Shown: piece after piece, positions 49,001 to 58,138 of the stretch
Position numbering within the stretch: the first letter of the stretch is position 1
Layout of the letters: each line of letters opens with the position of its first letter
From: Streptomyces griseiscabiei
Lineage (GTDB): Bacteria > Actinomycetota > Actinomycetes > Streptomycetales > Streptomycetaceae
NCBI RefSeq assembly: GCF_020010925.1
Contig: NZ_JAGJBZ010000006.1
Span: 1 to 64,000, forward strand
Direction of reading: 5' to 3'
DNA: 64,000 nucleotides
The notes under the pieces: generated by a model
Database searches by the model: none
What the model was told of the DNA's origin: nothing
What the model saw: only the letters and a program-made list of their open reading frames with translations
Translations under genes and position numbers: made by a program

Positions 49001-49543
49001 ATGCAGACCCCTCCGCCGCCCACCCCGCGCACCGAGCCGACCGACGCCGATGTCGAGGCGTTCCAGCAGCAGTTGGGCCGCCCGCCGCGCGGCCTGCGCG
49101 CGATCGCGCACCGCTGCCCCTGCGGACAGCCGGACGTCGTCGAGACCGCGCCGCGCCTGCCGGACGGTACGCCCTTCCCCACGACGTACTACCTGACGTG
49201 CCCCCGCGCGGCCTCCGCGATCGGCACGCTGGAGGCGAACGGCGTGATGAAGGAGATGACGGAACGCCTGGCGACCGACCCCGAACTGGCCGCCGCCTAC
49301 CGGGCCGCGCACGAGGACTACATCGCCCGCCGCGACGAGATCGAGGTCCTGGAGGGCTTCCCGAGCGCGGGCGGCATGCCGGACCGGGTGAAGTGCCTGC
49401 ACGTCCTCGTCGGCCACTCGCTGGCCGCCGGTCCCGGCGTCAACCCGCTGGGCGACGAGGCGATCGCGATGCTGCCGGAGTGGTGGGCCAAGGGCCCGTG
49501 CGTGGTGCCGGCGGCGGAGTCCGCGCAGGGGGAGGACGCGTGA
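49001..49543 (+). CDS. DUF501 family protein
   Basis: 180 residues, cytoplasmic. The DUF501 pattern is clear: FQQQLGRPPRGLRAIAHRCP-type start, CGQPDVVETAPRLPDGTPFP, TYYLTCPRAASAIGTLEANG and LPEWWAKGPC at the end. Several cysteines are conserved in the family, whose role is unknown. Its stop overlaps the GTG of ppx, and the trio divIC-DUF501-ppx is a common actinobacterial linkage, here immediately downstream of eno. Confidence 0.9.
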   Translation: MQTPPPPTPRTEPTDADVEAFQQQLGRPPRGLRAIAHRCPCGQPDVVETAPRLPDGTPFPTTYYLTCPRAASAIGTLEANGVMKEMTERLATDPELAAAYRAAHEDYIARRDEIEVLEGFPSAGGMPDRVKCLHVLVGHSLAAGPGVNPLGDEAIAMLPEWWAKGPCVVPAAESAQGEDA

Positions 49544-50481
49544 CCCGGGTCGCCGCCGTCGACTGCGGTACGAACTCCATCCGGCTCCTCGTCGCCGACG
49601 CCGACCCCGCGACCGGTGAACTCCTCGAACTGGACCGGCGGATGACCATCGTCCGGCTCGGCCAGGGCGTCGACCGTACGGGACGGCTGGCCCCCGAGGC
49701 GCTGGAGCGGACCTTCGCGGCCTGCCGGGAGTACGCGGCCGTCATCAAGGAGCTGGGTGCCGAGCGGGTCCGTTTCGTGGCCACCTCCGCCTCCCGTGAC
49801 GCCGAGAACCGGGACGACTTCGTGCGCGGGGTGTTCGAGATCCTGGGCGTCGAGCCGGAGGTGATCTCCGGTGACCAGGAGGCGGCGTTCTCCTTCACCG
49901 GTGCCACCAAGGAGCTGACGGGCCGCACCGACCTCGCCCGGCCGTATCTGGTCGTGGACATCGGCGGCGGCTCCACCGAGTTCGTCGTCGGCGACGACCG
50001 GGTGCGCGGCGCCCGGTCCGTGGACATCGGCTGCGTCCGGCTGACCGAGCGGCATCTCGTCCGGGACGGCGTGGTCGTCGACCCGCCCGCGCCGGAGCAG
50101 ATCGCCGCGATCCGCGCCGACATCGAGGCCGCGCTCGACCTCGCCGAGCGGAGCGTGCCGCTGGGCGAGGCGCACACCCTGGTCGGGCTCGCCGGATCGG
50201 TCACCACCCTGTCCTCGATCGCCCAGGACCTGCCCGCGTACGACTCGGTCGCGATCCACCACTCCCGGATCTCCCACGACCGGGTCCGCGAGATCACCGA
50301 GTGGCTGCTGCGGTCCACGCACGCCGAGCGGGCGGCGGTCCCGTCGATGCATCCGGGCCGGGTGGACGTGATCGCCGCCGGTGCCCTGGTGCTCCTGTCG
50401 ATCATGGAGCGGATCGGGGCGGCGGAGGTCGTGGTGAGCGAGCACGACATCCTCGACGGGATCGCCTGGTCCCTGACCTGA
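49540..50481 (+). CDS. ppx: Exopolyphosphatase (Ppx/GppA family)
   Basis: 313 residues. Actin-like ATPase fold with AAVDCGTNSIRLLVAD at the start, FVATSASRDAENRDDF, and VDIGGGSTEFVVGDD (phosphate 2 loop). It is the short actinobacterial form without the C-terminal HD domain. It removes terminal phosphates from polyphosphate or ppGpp-type substrates. The GTG at 49540 overlaps the DUF501 stop (GTGA) and follows GGGGGAGG. Last gene of the divIC operon. Confidence 0.93.
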   Translation: MTRVAAVDCGTNSIRLLVADADPATGELLELDRRMTIVRLGQGVDRTGRLAPEALERTFAACREYAAVIKELGAERVRFVATSASRDAENRDDFVRGVFEILGVEPEVISGDQEAAFSFTGATKELTGRTDLARPYLVVDIGGGSTEFVVGDDRVRGARSVDIGCVRLTERHLVRDGVVVDPPAPEQIAAIRADIEAALDLAERSVPLGEAHTLVGLAGSVTTLSSIAQDLPAYDSVAIHHSRISHDRVREITEWLLRSTHAERAAVPSMHPGRVDVIAAGALVLLSIMERIGAAEVVVSEHDILDGIAWSLT

Positions 50482-50915
50482 GACCGAGAATTTACTACTC
50501 GCCGGTAGCCTCGCTTGAGCTGTGCGGATAACGTATGAGCGCGCCCGAGGGGTGCTCCGGCACCTCTCGCGGACCCGGCGCCGAGAAACTTCGTGAAGTT
50601 CTTCACAAGAGAATCGCCCCTGTTGAGCGATGTTTTGAGGCTTCACGGAGGGTTCCGGGGCTCCGGGGGGTCAACAGGGCGTCCCCGGCGGGCTTTCGCG
50701 GGGGTCTCGTCCGTGTGAAACCGAAGGGTGGTCCAGAGCCTTCGAGAGGCCGGAACGGCAGTTCACGCGCCCTTGACAACGGTCAAACCCCCCGGCCGGT
50801 CCCCTGGTGGAGCGGGCCCTCGCCCAAGGGGGTCGCGCAGTGTAGCAGAGGGGGTGGGGAAGCTTGTGAAGGGGCGCACGAGCGACCCCCGTATGGCGGG
50901 TACATACTCGATGGC
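50482..50915. other. Long leader/intergenic region upstream of ndh
   Basis: 434 bases with no convincing gene; an open frame reads through from 50535 but is poorly coding. It contains a Rex-type operator (50591-50608) and a TTGAC-aacg-GTCAA dyad (50773-50786). Near the ndh start, TACATACTC lies about ten bases before the ATG and could be a -10 of a leaderless or short-leader transcript. Confidence 0.65.
50591..50608. promoter_or_regulatory. Rex-type redox operator upstream of ndh
   Basis: TCGTGAAGTTCTTCACAA fits the Rex operator TTGTGAA-N4-TTCACAA with one mismatch outside the core GTGAA-N4-TTCAC. Rex represses NADH-oxidising genes when NADH/NAD is low, and ndh is a known Rex target in S. 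coelicolor as I recall. It is about 310 bases upstream of the start codon. Confidence 0.7.
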
Positions 50916-52301
50916 ATGAGCACCACGGAGCGTCCCAGGATCCTCGTAGTAGGCGGTGGGTACGTAGGCCTGTACGCAGCTCGGCGCATCCTCAAGAAGA
51001 TGCGCTACGGCGAGGCGACCGTCACGGTCGTCGACCCCCGGTCGTACATGACCTACCAGCCCTTCCTCCCCGAAGCCGCCGCCGGCAGCATCTCCCCCCG
51101 GCATGTCGTCGTCCCGCTGCGACGCGTGCTGCCGAAGGCGGAGGTCCTCACCGGTCGGGTCACCACCATCGACCAGGACCGGAAGGTCGCCACGATCGCC
51201 CCGCTGGTCGGCGAGGCGTACGAGCTGCCCTTCGACTACCTGGTGATCGCGCTCGGCGCGGTCTCCCGCACCTTCCCGATCCCCGGCCTCGCCGAACAGG
51301 GCATCGGTATGAAGGGCATCGAGGAGGCCATCGGCCTGCGCAACCACGTCCTCGAACAGCTCGACAAGGCCGACTCCACGACCGACGAGGACGTCCGCCG
51401 CAAGGCGTTGACCTTCGTCTTCGTGGGCGGTGGCTTCGCCGGCGCCGAGACGATCGGCGAGGTCGAGGACATGGCGCGCGACGCCGCGAAGTACTACAAG
51501 AACGTGTCCCGTGAGGACATGCGCTTCGTGCTCGTCGACGCCGCCGACAAGATCCTCCCCGAGGTCGGCCCGAAGCTCGGCAGCTACGGCAAGGAGCACC
51601 TGGAGGGCCGTGGGGTCGAGGTCTACCTCAACACCTCGATGGACTCCTGCGTCGACGGCCACGTCGTGCTGAAGAACGGGTTGGAGGTCGACTCCAACAC
51701 GATCGTCTGGACCGCCGGCGTCAAGCCCAACCCGGTCCTCTCCCGCTACGGCCTCCCGCTCGGCCCCCGCGGTCACGTGGACGCCTCGCCGACCCTCCAG
51801 GTCACCGGCACCGACTACATCTGGGCCGCCGGCGACAACGCCCAGGTCCCGGACGTCGCCGCCCGCAAGGCCGGCGTCGAGAACGCCTGGTGCCCGCCGA
51901 ACGCGCAGCACGCGCTGCGTCAGGCCAAGGTCCTCGGCGACAACGTGGTCTCCGGCATGCGGGGCTTCCCGCAGAAGGAGTACGCGCACTCCAACAAGGG
52001 TGCGGTGGCGGGCCTCGGCCTCCACAAGGGCGTCGCGATGATCGTCATGGGCAAGATGAAGATCAAGCTCAAGGGCCGTCTGGCCTGGTACATGCACCGT
52101 GGCTACCACGGTCTGGCCATGCCGACCTGGAACCGCAAGATCCGCGTCTTCGCGGACTGGACGCTCGCGATGTTCCTCAAGCGCGAGGTCGTCTCCCTCG
52201 GCGCCATCGAGACTCCCCGCGAGGAGTTCTACGAGGCGGCGAAGCCGGCGCCGGTCGCTGCCGCTCCGGCCAAGACCGAAGAGAAGGCCAAGGCCTCCTG
52301 A
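50916..52301 (+). CDS. ndh: Type II NADH dehydrogenase (NDH-2)
   Basis: 461 residues. A peripheral membrane flavoenzyme that passes electrons from NADH to menaquinone without pumping protons. The N-terminal FAD site is ILVVGGGYVGLYAARRI, the NAD site FVFVGGGFAGAETIGE, and the quinone/FAD C-terminal block is IWAAGDNAQVPD. A C-terminal amphipathic region (NRKIRVFADWTLAMFLKREV) fits membrane attachment. The tail is alanine/lysine-rich. It is monocistronic behind a long region with a Rex-type operator. Spacing to the nearest RBS is poor, so a leaderless start at 50916 is possible. Confidence 0.94.
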   Translation: MSTTERPRILVVGGGYVGLYAARRILKKMRYGEATVTVVDPRSYMTYQPFLPEAAAGSISPRHVVVPLRRVLPKAEVLTGRVTTIDQDRKVATIAPLVGEAYELPFDYLVIALGAVSRTFPIPGLAEQGIGMKGIEEAIGLRNHVLEQLDKADSTTDEDVRRKALTFVFVGGGFAGAETIGEVEDMARDAAKYYKNVSREDMRFVLVDAADKILPEVGPKLGSYGKEHLEGRGVEVYLNTSMDSCVDGHVVLKNGLEVDSNTIVWTAGVKPNPVLSRYGLPLGPRGHVDASPTLQVTGTDYIWAAGDNAQVPDVAARKAGVENAWCPPNAQHALRQAKVLGDNVVSGMRGFPQKEYAHSNKGAVAGLGLHKGVAMIVMGKMKIKLKGRLAWYMHRGYHGLAMPTWNRKIRVFADWTLAMFLKREVVSLGAIETPREEFYEAAKPAPVAAAPAKTEEKAKAS

Positions 52302-52372
52302 CCCGCTGATCCATCCGAAGGGCCTCCCGCCATCCGTGGTGCGGGGGGCCCTTCGGTGTGCGCGGGAGAACT

Positions 52373-52480
52373 CGGGGGTGCGGGTTCTTCGGCGGGTGCG
52401 CGTCCGGTGGGGCTTCTCGCGCAGTTCCCCGCGCCCCTGAGAAGCAGGGGCTGCGCCCCGTGCTTCTCAGCCCGCCCCGC
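52373..52480. repeat. Dispersed palindromic intergenic repeat, copy D
   Basis: Left arm GGGGGTGCGGGTTCTTCGG and GTCCGGTGGGGCTTCTCGCG, then GCGCAGTTCCCCGCGCCCC and GAGAAGCAGGGGCTGCGCCC with its complement GCTTCTCAG. The right arm is truncated. It lies between ndh and cfa, both rightward. Confidence 0.8.
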
Positions 52481-52585
52481 CCGCACCCGGACAACACACC
52501 CCGCAGCGGGACTACGACAGGCACCCGCACATGTTTACGTTTGGCGTTGGACATTCCGGGATCTCTTGTCACGGAGGTGTGCGCC

Positions 52586-53896
52586 ATGCAGGACGCCGCG
52601 TCGCGGCTGAAGACCCTGTTCGAGCAGGTGTCGGGGGCCCCGCTCCCGGTCCGGCTGCGGGCCTGGGACGGATCGACGGCCGGCCCGCCGGAGGCCCCCG
52701 CCCTGGTGGTACGGAACCGCAGGGCCCTGCGCCGGCTGCTCTGGAAGCCCGGCGAGCTGGGCCTCGCCCGTGCCTGGGTCGCCGGTGACCTCGGCGTCGA
52801 GGGGGACCTGTACGCCGTACTGGACCTGATGGCCGGCCATGTGTGGGAGCGGGACGAGGACGCCCGGAGCCTCACCGACGCCCTGCGCGAGCCGGAGGCG
52901 CGGGCGGCCGTCAAGGAGCTGCTGAAGCTGGCCGGGCCCGCCGTCCTCGTCCCGCCCGAACCGCCCCGCGAGGAGGTCCGCAGCCGCCATCGGCACACCC
53001 GGCGCACCGACAGACGGGCCGTCAGCCACCACTACGACGTGGGCAACGACTTCTACGAGCTGGTCCTCGGCCCGTCGATGGTGTACTCCTGCGCCTACTG
53101 GCCGGCCGCCGACGGCACCGCCACGCTCGAAGCCGCCCAGCACGACAAGCTCGACCTCGTCTGCCGGAAACTGGGTCTGGCCCCGGGCACCCGGCTCCTC
53201 GACGTCGGCTGCGGCTGGGGCTCCATGGCCGTGCACGCCGCCCGGGAGTACGGCGTCCGCGTCGTCGGCGTGACCCTCTCCCAGGAGCAGGCCGCGTACG
53301 CCCGTAAACGCGTCGCCGAGGAGGGCCTGACCGACCGCGTCGAGATCCGCGTCCAGGACTACCGAGACGTCACCGACGGGCCCTACGACGCGATCTCCTC
53401 CATCGGTATGGCCGAACACGTCGGCGCCGACAGGTACCTGGCGTACGCCGAGGACCTGTACCGGCTGCTCGCCCCCGGCGGACGGCTGCTCAACCACCAG
53501 ATCTCCCGGCGCCCGCAGCGCGACGAGAGCACGTACTCCGTCGACGGCTTCATCGACGCGTACGTCTTCCCGGACGGCGAACTCGCCCCGGTCGGCACCA
53601 CCGTCACCCAGCTCGAACGCGCCGGGTTCGAGGTCCGTGACGTGGAGTCCCTGCGCGAGCACTACGCCCTCACCCTGCGCGCCTGGGTCACCCGCCTGGA
53701 AGCCCGGTGGGCCGAGGCGGTCGCCCTGGCCGGACCCGGCCGCGCCCGCGTCTGGCGCCTCTACATGGCCGCCTCCGCCCTCGGCTTCGAACGCAACCAC
53801 CTGGGCGTCAACCAGGTCCTGGCCGTACGGCCCCCGGAAGGGGGCGCGTCGGGCCTCCCGCTCAGGGCCCGGACCTGGGGGACCCGGGGGGCCTGA
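52586..53896 (+). CDS. cfa: Cyclopropane-fatty-acyl-phospholipid synthase
   Basis: 436 residues. Adds a methylene group from SAM across double bonds of membrane phospholipid acyl chains. Motifs: VSHHYDVGNDFYELVLGPSM, SAM site LLDVGCGWGSMAVHAA (about 203-218), and SSIGMAEHVGADRYLAYAED. The N-terminal 110 residues are the usual CFA N-domain. ATG 52586 follows GGAGG. The dispersed repeat copy D precedes it and a strong hairpin follows it. It may act on products of the desaturase at the left of the window, by pathway only. Confidence 0.94.
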   Translation: MQDAASRLKTLFEQVSGAPLPVRLRAWDGSTAGPPEAPALVVRNRRALRRLLWKPGELGLARAWVAGDLGVEGDLYAVLDLMAGHVWERDEDARSLTDALREPEARAAVKELLKLAGPAVLVPPEPPREEVRSRHRHTRRTDRRAVSHHYDVGNDFYELVLGPSMVYSCAYWPAADGTATLEAAQHDKLDLVCRKLGLAPGTRLLDVGCGWGSMAVHAAREYGVRVVGVTLSQEQAAYARKRVAEEGLTDRVEIRVQDYRDVTDGPYDAISSIGMAEHVGADRYLAYAEDLYRLLAPGGRLLNHQISRRPQRDESTYSVDGFIDAYVFPDGELAPVGTTVTQLERAGFEVRDVESLREHYALTLRAWVTRLEARWAEAVALAGPGRARVWRLYMAASALGFERNHLGVNQVLAVRPPEGGASGLPLRARTWGTRGA

Positions 53897-53901
53897 ACGC
53901 C

Positions 53902-53940
53902 CGTACGGGGGCGTGTGCGGCATGCACACGCCCCCGTACG
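53902..53940. terminator. Bidirectional terminator hairpin between cfa and ABC permease
   Basis: CGTACGGGGGCGTGTGC (53902-53918) pairs perfectly over 17 bases with 53924-53940 around a five-base loop, between convergent genes. Confidence 0.9.
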
Positions 53941-53959
53941 TACGCCGATGCGCCCGCGG

Positions 53960-56500
53960 CTACTCCGACTTGATCGCCGCCAGCATGTTCAGCTTCGCCG
54001 CGCGGCGGGCCGGCCACAGCGCGGCCAGGATGCCGACCGTGGCGGCGAGCAGCAGGAACACGGCCATCCGGGCCCAGGGGATGACCAGTTCGTAGGTCGG
54101 CATACGGCTGGCGACGAGCTCGCCGGCGGCCCAGCCGAAGAAGACGCCGAGGCCGATGCCGAGGACTCCGCCGAAGAGCGAGATGACCAGGGACTCCAGC
54201 CGGACCATCCGCTTGATGCCGCGCCGGTCGAGGCCGATCGCGCGGAGCATGCCGATCTCCTGCGACCGCTCGAACACCGACATGGCCAGGGTGTTGATGA
54301 CCCCGAGGACGGCGACGATCACGGCCATGGCCAGCAGGCCGTACAGCATGTTCAGCATCAGCGTGAACATCTTCGCGATGTCGTCGGAGAGGTCCTGCCC
54401 GCTCTGGACCTTGATCGCCGGGTTCTCGCCGAGGGCCTTCTCCAGCCGGTCCTTGGTGGCGTCGGAGGCACCGGCCGAGGTCTTCACCATGACCATCATG
54501 TCGGCCGGGGCGGCGGCGGCCGGCAGCCGCCCGGTGAGCGTGGCGTTGTCCAGGAGGATGCCCCGCATCAGTTCGTTGCTCTGGTAGACCCCGGCGACCG
54601 TCAGCTTCTGCTTCTCCCCGCCCTCGAACGCGGCGGTGAACTCCGAACCGGCCTTCCAGCCGCGCCGGTCGGCGGTCTCCGCGTCCACGACGACGTCCGA
54701 GCCGTCCACCTTGAACGTGCCGCTGTCGATGGGGAAGTCGGTGAGCTTGCCGATGGCCGAGCCGTTGACGCCGGTGAGGTACTCGGTCTCGTCGCCGATC
54801 CGGGACTCCGCGTTGCGCAGCGGGGAGACGGCGGTGACGCCCTCGGTGGTGGAGAGCTTCTTCTCCACATCGGGGGAGAGGAAGTTGCCGTTGGCCATCG
54901 AGACGACGTAGTCGGCCTTGATCGCGTCGGCGGCCATTTTGGCGATGGACTGCTGCAGGCTGCCCGCCATCACCGTCATACCGGTGATCAGCGTCAGACC
55001 GATCATCAGCGCCGAGGCGGTCGCGGCGGTACGGCGCGGGTTGCGCACCGAGTTCTGCCGGGCGAGCTTGCCGGAGATCCCGAAGACGCGCATCAGGGGC
55101 GCAGCCGCCGCGATCATCGGGCGGGAGAGGAGCGGGGTGAGGACGAAGACGCCGATGATCAGCAGGACCGCGCCGAAGCCCATCGGGGCCTGACCGTCCG
55201 AGCCGTCCATCGTGGTGGCGTACAGGACGGTGGCGACACCCGCGCCGGAGAACAGCGCGCCGATCGTGTTCCGTACGACGAGCGACTTGGCCGTGGCCTT
55301 CGCGTGGACGCTGCTCATCGCGGCGACCGGCGGGATCTTCGCCGCGCGGCGGCCCGGCAGCCAGGCGGCCAGCATGGTGATCAGCACGCCGACCAGCAGG
55401 GCGGTGGCGACCGTGCCGGGGGAGACCACCAGCGGGCCCTCGGGGACGGTCTCGCCGAGGGTGCCGATCAGGGCCCGCATCCCGGCGCCGATGCCGACAC
55501 CGGCGGCCAGACCGGTGACCGCGGCGACCAGACCCACCACGAGCGCCTCGATCAGCACGGACCGCGTCACCTGACGGCGGGAGGCACCGACCGCGCGCAG
55601 CAGCGCCAGCTCCTTGGTGCGCTGGGCGACGAGCATCGTGAAGGTGTTGGCGATGATGAACGTGCCCACGAACAGGGCGATGCCGGCGAAGACCAGCAGT
55701 CCGTTCTTCAGACCGCTCATCTCGGCGGCGATCTGCGTGGCCTGCTGGTCGGCGAGCTGCTGCCCGGTGATCGTGGACGCGGTGTCCTCGGGCAGGATCC
55801 GGTCGATGGCCTGCCGCAACTGGGCCTGGCTGGTGCCGGGCGCCGCCGTCACGGCGATCTCGTCGTACTCGCCGTCACTGTGGAAGAGCTTCTGCGCGGT
55901 CGCCGTGTCGAACAGGGCGAGGCTGCCGCCGGCCGCGACATTGCCGTCGTCCGTGGTGAAGATCCCGCTGACGGTGGGGGTGAGGACCGGGCCGTCGACG
56001 GACATCCGGACGGTGTCGCCCACCTTGTACCCGGCGCGGCTCGCGGTCTTCGCGTCGATGGCGATCTCGTCGGCGCCCTCGGGCGCGCGACCGCCGTCCC
56101 GGATCGGGTACCGGGGGTCGTCCTTCCCCCAGAAGTTGCCGCCCTGCGACTGGAATCCGCCGCCGATCAGCTTGCCGTTCTTGTCGGCGAGGGCGGTGAA
56201 CCCGCTCACCACACCGATCGCCGACTCGGCGCCGGGCGCGCTCTCGACCTTCTTCAGCACCTCGGGCGTCAGCTTCGGCTGCTCCGCCACGGTGTCGCCC
56301 TCGTTCGGGCGGTACCCCGGCCCGATGGAGACGTCCACGTGGTCGAAGCCCTTGGCCGAACTCTTCTGGAGCGCGTCCGAGATGGTGTTGGTGAAGACCA
56401 GCGTGCCCGACACGAAGGCGACGCCGAGCATCACCGCGAGCACGGTCATGAGCAGCCTGGCCTTGTGCGAGAGCACGTTGCGCAGGGCGGTACGGAACAT
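53960..56500 (-). CDS. ABC transporter permease, FtsX/MacB type (second copy)
   Basis: 846 residues with the same plan as the permease at 24149-26728: N-terminal helix, MacB_PCD-like domain, FtsX block with RTKELALLRAVGASRRQVTR, helix pair, second extracytoplasmic domain, FtsX block with RSQEIGMLRAIGLDRRGIKR. Both end with a short basic C-terminus after the last helix (AAKLNMLAAIKSE here). Its gene lies 90 bases downstream of its ATPase. Likely an export or envelope-homeostasis system; substrate unknown. Confidence 0.93.
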   Translation of the reverse strand: MFRTALRNVLSHKARLLMTVLAVMLGVAFVSGTLVFTNTISDALQKSSAKGFDHVDVSIGPGYRPNEGDTVAEQPKLTPEVLKKVESAPGAESAIGVVSGFTALADKNGKLIGGGFQSQGGNFWGKDDPRYPIRDGGRAPEGADEIAIDAKTASRAGYKVGDTVRMSVDGPVLTPTVSGIFTTDDGNVAAGGSLALFDTATAQKLFHSDGEYDEIAVTAAPGTSQAQLRQAIDRILPEDTASTITGQQLADQQATQIAAEMSGLKNGLLVFAGIALFVGTFIIANTFTMLVAQRTKELALLRAVGASRRQVTRSVLIEALVVGLVAAVTGLAAGVGIGAGMRALIGTLGETVPEGPLVVSPGTVATALLVGVLITMLAAWLPGRRAAKIPPVAAMSSVHAKATAKSLVVRNTIGALFSGAGVATVLYATTMDGSDGQAPMGFGAVLLIIGVFVLTPLLSRPMIAAAAPLMRVFGISGKLARQNSVRNPRRTAATASALMIGLTLITGMTVMAGSLQQSIAKMAADAIKADYVVSMANGNFLSPDVEKKLSTTEGVTAVSPLRNAESRIGDETEYLTGVNGSAIGKLTDFPIDSGTFKVDGSDVVVDAETADRRGWKAGSEFTAAFEGGEKQKLTVAGVYQSNELMRGILLDNATLTGRLPAAAAPADMMVMVKTSAGASDATKDRLEKALGENPAIKVQSGQDLSDDIAKMFTLMLNMLYGLLAMAVIVAVLGVINTLAMSVFERSQEIGMLRAIGLDRRGIKRMVRLESLVISLFGGVLGIGLGVFFGWAAGELVASRMPTYELVIPWARMAVFLLLAATVGILAALWPARRAAKLNMLAAIKSE

Positions 56501-56590
56501 GAAGGGGTCCCTGTTTCGGGGTCGGGGTGGGAGTTGGGGGTGGTGCGGACGGGCGCGTCGGGGCGGCGGGCGCCTCGGGGGCGAACCGCC

Positions 56591-57361
56591 CTAGCTCGTA
56601 CGCCCCTTGGTGTCGAACCTCTTCATGCGGTCCAGGACGGAGTCGGCCGTCGGCTCGTGGATCTCGTCCACGATCCGTCCGTCGGCGAGGAAGACGACCC
56701 GGTCCGCGTAGGCCGCGGCCACCGGGTCGTGCGTCACCATCACCACGGTCTGCCCCAACTCCCGTACGGAGTTGCGCAGGAAGCCCAGCACCTCGGCGCC
56801 CGAACGGGAGTCCAGGTTTCCGGTCGGCTCGTCGCCGAAGACGATGTCCGGCCGGGAGGCGAGCGCCCGCGCCACGGCCACGCGCTGCTGCTGGCCGCCG
56901 GAGAGCTGGGCGGGCCGGTGGCCGAGCCGGTCGGCGAGTCCCACCATCCCGATCACCGTGTCCAGCCACTGCTTGTCGGGCTTACGGCCCGCGATGTCCA
57001 TCGGGAGGGTGATGTTCTCCAGTGCCGTGAGGGTCGGCAGCAGGTTGAACGCCTGGAAGATGAAGCCGATCTTGTCGCGGCGGAGCTTGGTGAGCTGCTT
57101 GTCCTTCAGGGACCCCAGCTCGGTGTCGCCGATACGGACGGAGCCCGAGGAGAAGGTGTCCAGACCCGCGACGCAGTGCATCAGCGTGGACTTGCCGGAC
57201 CCCGAGGGGCCCATGATCGCGGTGAACTGGGCCTGCCGGAAGTCGACGGAGACCTGGTCCAGCGCGACCACCCGGGTCTCGCCCTGTCCGTAGACCTTCG
57301 ACAGTTCCGTGGCGCGGGCGGCCACGGCGGTGGCCCGGTCGGCGAGGGGAGTGGTGGTCAC
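56591..57361 (-). CDS. ABC transporter ATP-binding protein (MacB/LolD type, second copy)
   Basis: 256 residues. Walker A GPSGSGKST, signature LSGGQQQRVAVARAL, Walker B IVFGDEPTGNLDSR, VMVTHDPVAAAYADRVVFLA. It is strikingly similar to the ATPase at 23364-24152, down to the C-terminal DRMKRFDTKGRTS against DRMKDFDARGRTS. GAGTTCCCACCCGTG precedes the ATG at 57361, a weak site. First gene of the leftward operon next to bldA. Confidence 0.94.
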   Translation of the reverse strand: MTTTPLADRATAVAARATELSKVYGQGETRVVALDQVSVDFRQAQFTAIMGPSGSGKSTLMHCVAGLDTFSSGSVRIGDTELGSLKDKQLTKLRRDKIGFIFQAFNLLPTLTALENITLPMDIAGRKPDKQWLDTVIGMVGLADRLGHRPAQLSGGQQQRVAVARALASRPDIVFGDEPTGNLDSRSGAEVLGFLRNSVRELGQTVVMVTHDPVAAAYADRVVFLADGRIVDEIHEPTADSVLDRMKRFDTKGRTS

Positions 57362-57782
57362 GGGTGGGAACTCCTAGCGGGGCGACGGCGTTTGCTATGC
57401 CTCCATCGTCGCGACGCGGGGGCGCCGTGTAGTCAGCCGCTGTTCCGGTTCCGGGGGCAGACTTCTGACGGACCGGGGGGCGTCGCGTCATACCTGGGGA
57501 TGACGGGGGAGTCCGACCCGCCGCGGGGGGTCATCACCGACACGAGTCACCGCGTCACCGCGTGTGGGTCCGGTGTGGGCGCTCGTTCGGGCGGTGAAAT
57601 TCCGTCATTCCGCACACGCCCGGTCGAGCCGTCCGAAAGGCTACTGGCAAGTGCGGATGGCGTGTTCCGTGGGCTGATGCACCCTCAGACGTCAATAAAA
57701 TAAGACAACATCGGTCCGTGCTTCGACTGTTCGGGGGAAGCGCCCCGATAGGCTCGGGACCTCATTGCGGAGCCCATGGCCT
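57362..57782. other. Intergenic region between ABC operon and bldA
   Basis: 421 bases with no convincing gene. It carries the leftward promoter of the ABC operon and the rightward promoter of bldA. An AT-rich stretch, TCAATAAAATAAGACAAC (57692-57709), and TAGGCT (57751-57756) near the tRNA are the only promoter-like features. A CGGGGCGC../GCGCCCCG-type arm around 57733-57750 may form a hairpin. Confidence 0.55.
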
Positions 57783-57865
57783 GCCCGGATGGTGGAATGC
57801 AGACACGGCGAGCTTAAACCTCGCTGCCCCTCGCGGGCGTACCGGTTCAAGTCCGGTTCCGGGCA
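57783..57865 (+). tRNA. bldA: tRNA-Leu(UAA), the developmental tRNA bldA
   Basis: Acceptor GCCCGGA pairs with TCCGGGC; anticodon stem GCGAG/CTCGC encloses CTTAAAC, giving anticodon TAA, which reads UUA. A long variable arm TGCCCCTCGCGGGCGT and T stem ACCGG/CCGGT with TTCAAGT complete a class II leucine tRNA. CCA is not encoded (CCT follows). In Streptomyces this is the only tRNA that reads UUA efficiently and controls development and antibiotic genes; the sequence agrees with bldA as I remember it. Confidence 0.95.
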
Positions 57866-58138
57866 CCTCCGACCAAACATGCATGTTTCTCCCCATACCC
57901 TCACAACCCTCCCTCGTGCGACCCGGAGTGGTTGATCTCCGGACGATCGCGGGTCGGTACCGGGTTGGTCATGGGTTGAGGGGGATGGGACGGGGAATCA
58001 CGGAGACGCGTAGCGTGTTCGGTGACATGGCAGGGAAAGATCCGTCAGGGAAAGATCCTCCCCAGGCAGTAGAGTCAATCCTTTGCCTACCTATTACTCT
58101 TGAGCCAAGGCCACGCAGGGTGGCCATGGAGGAGTGAA

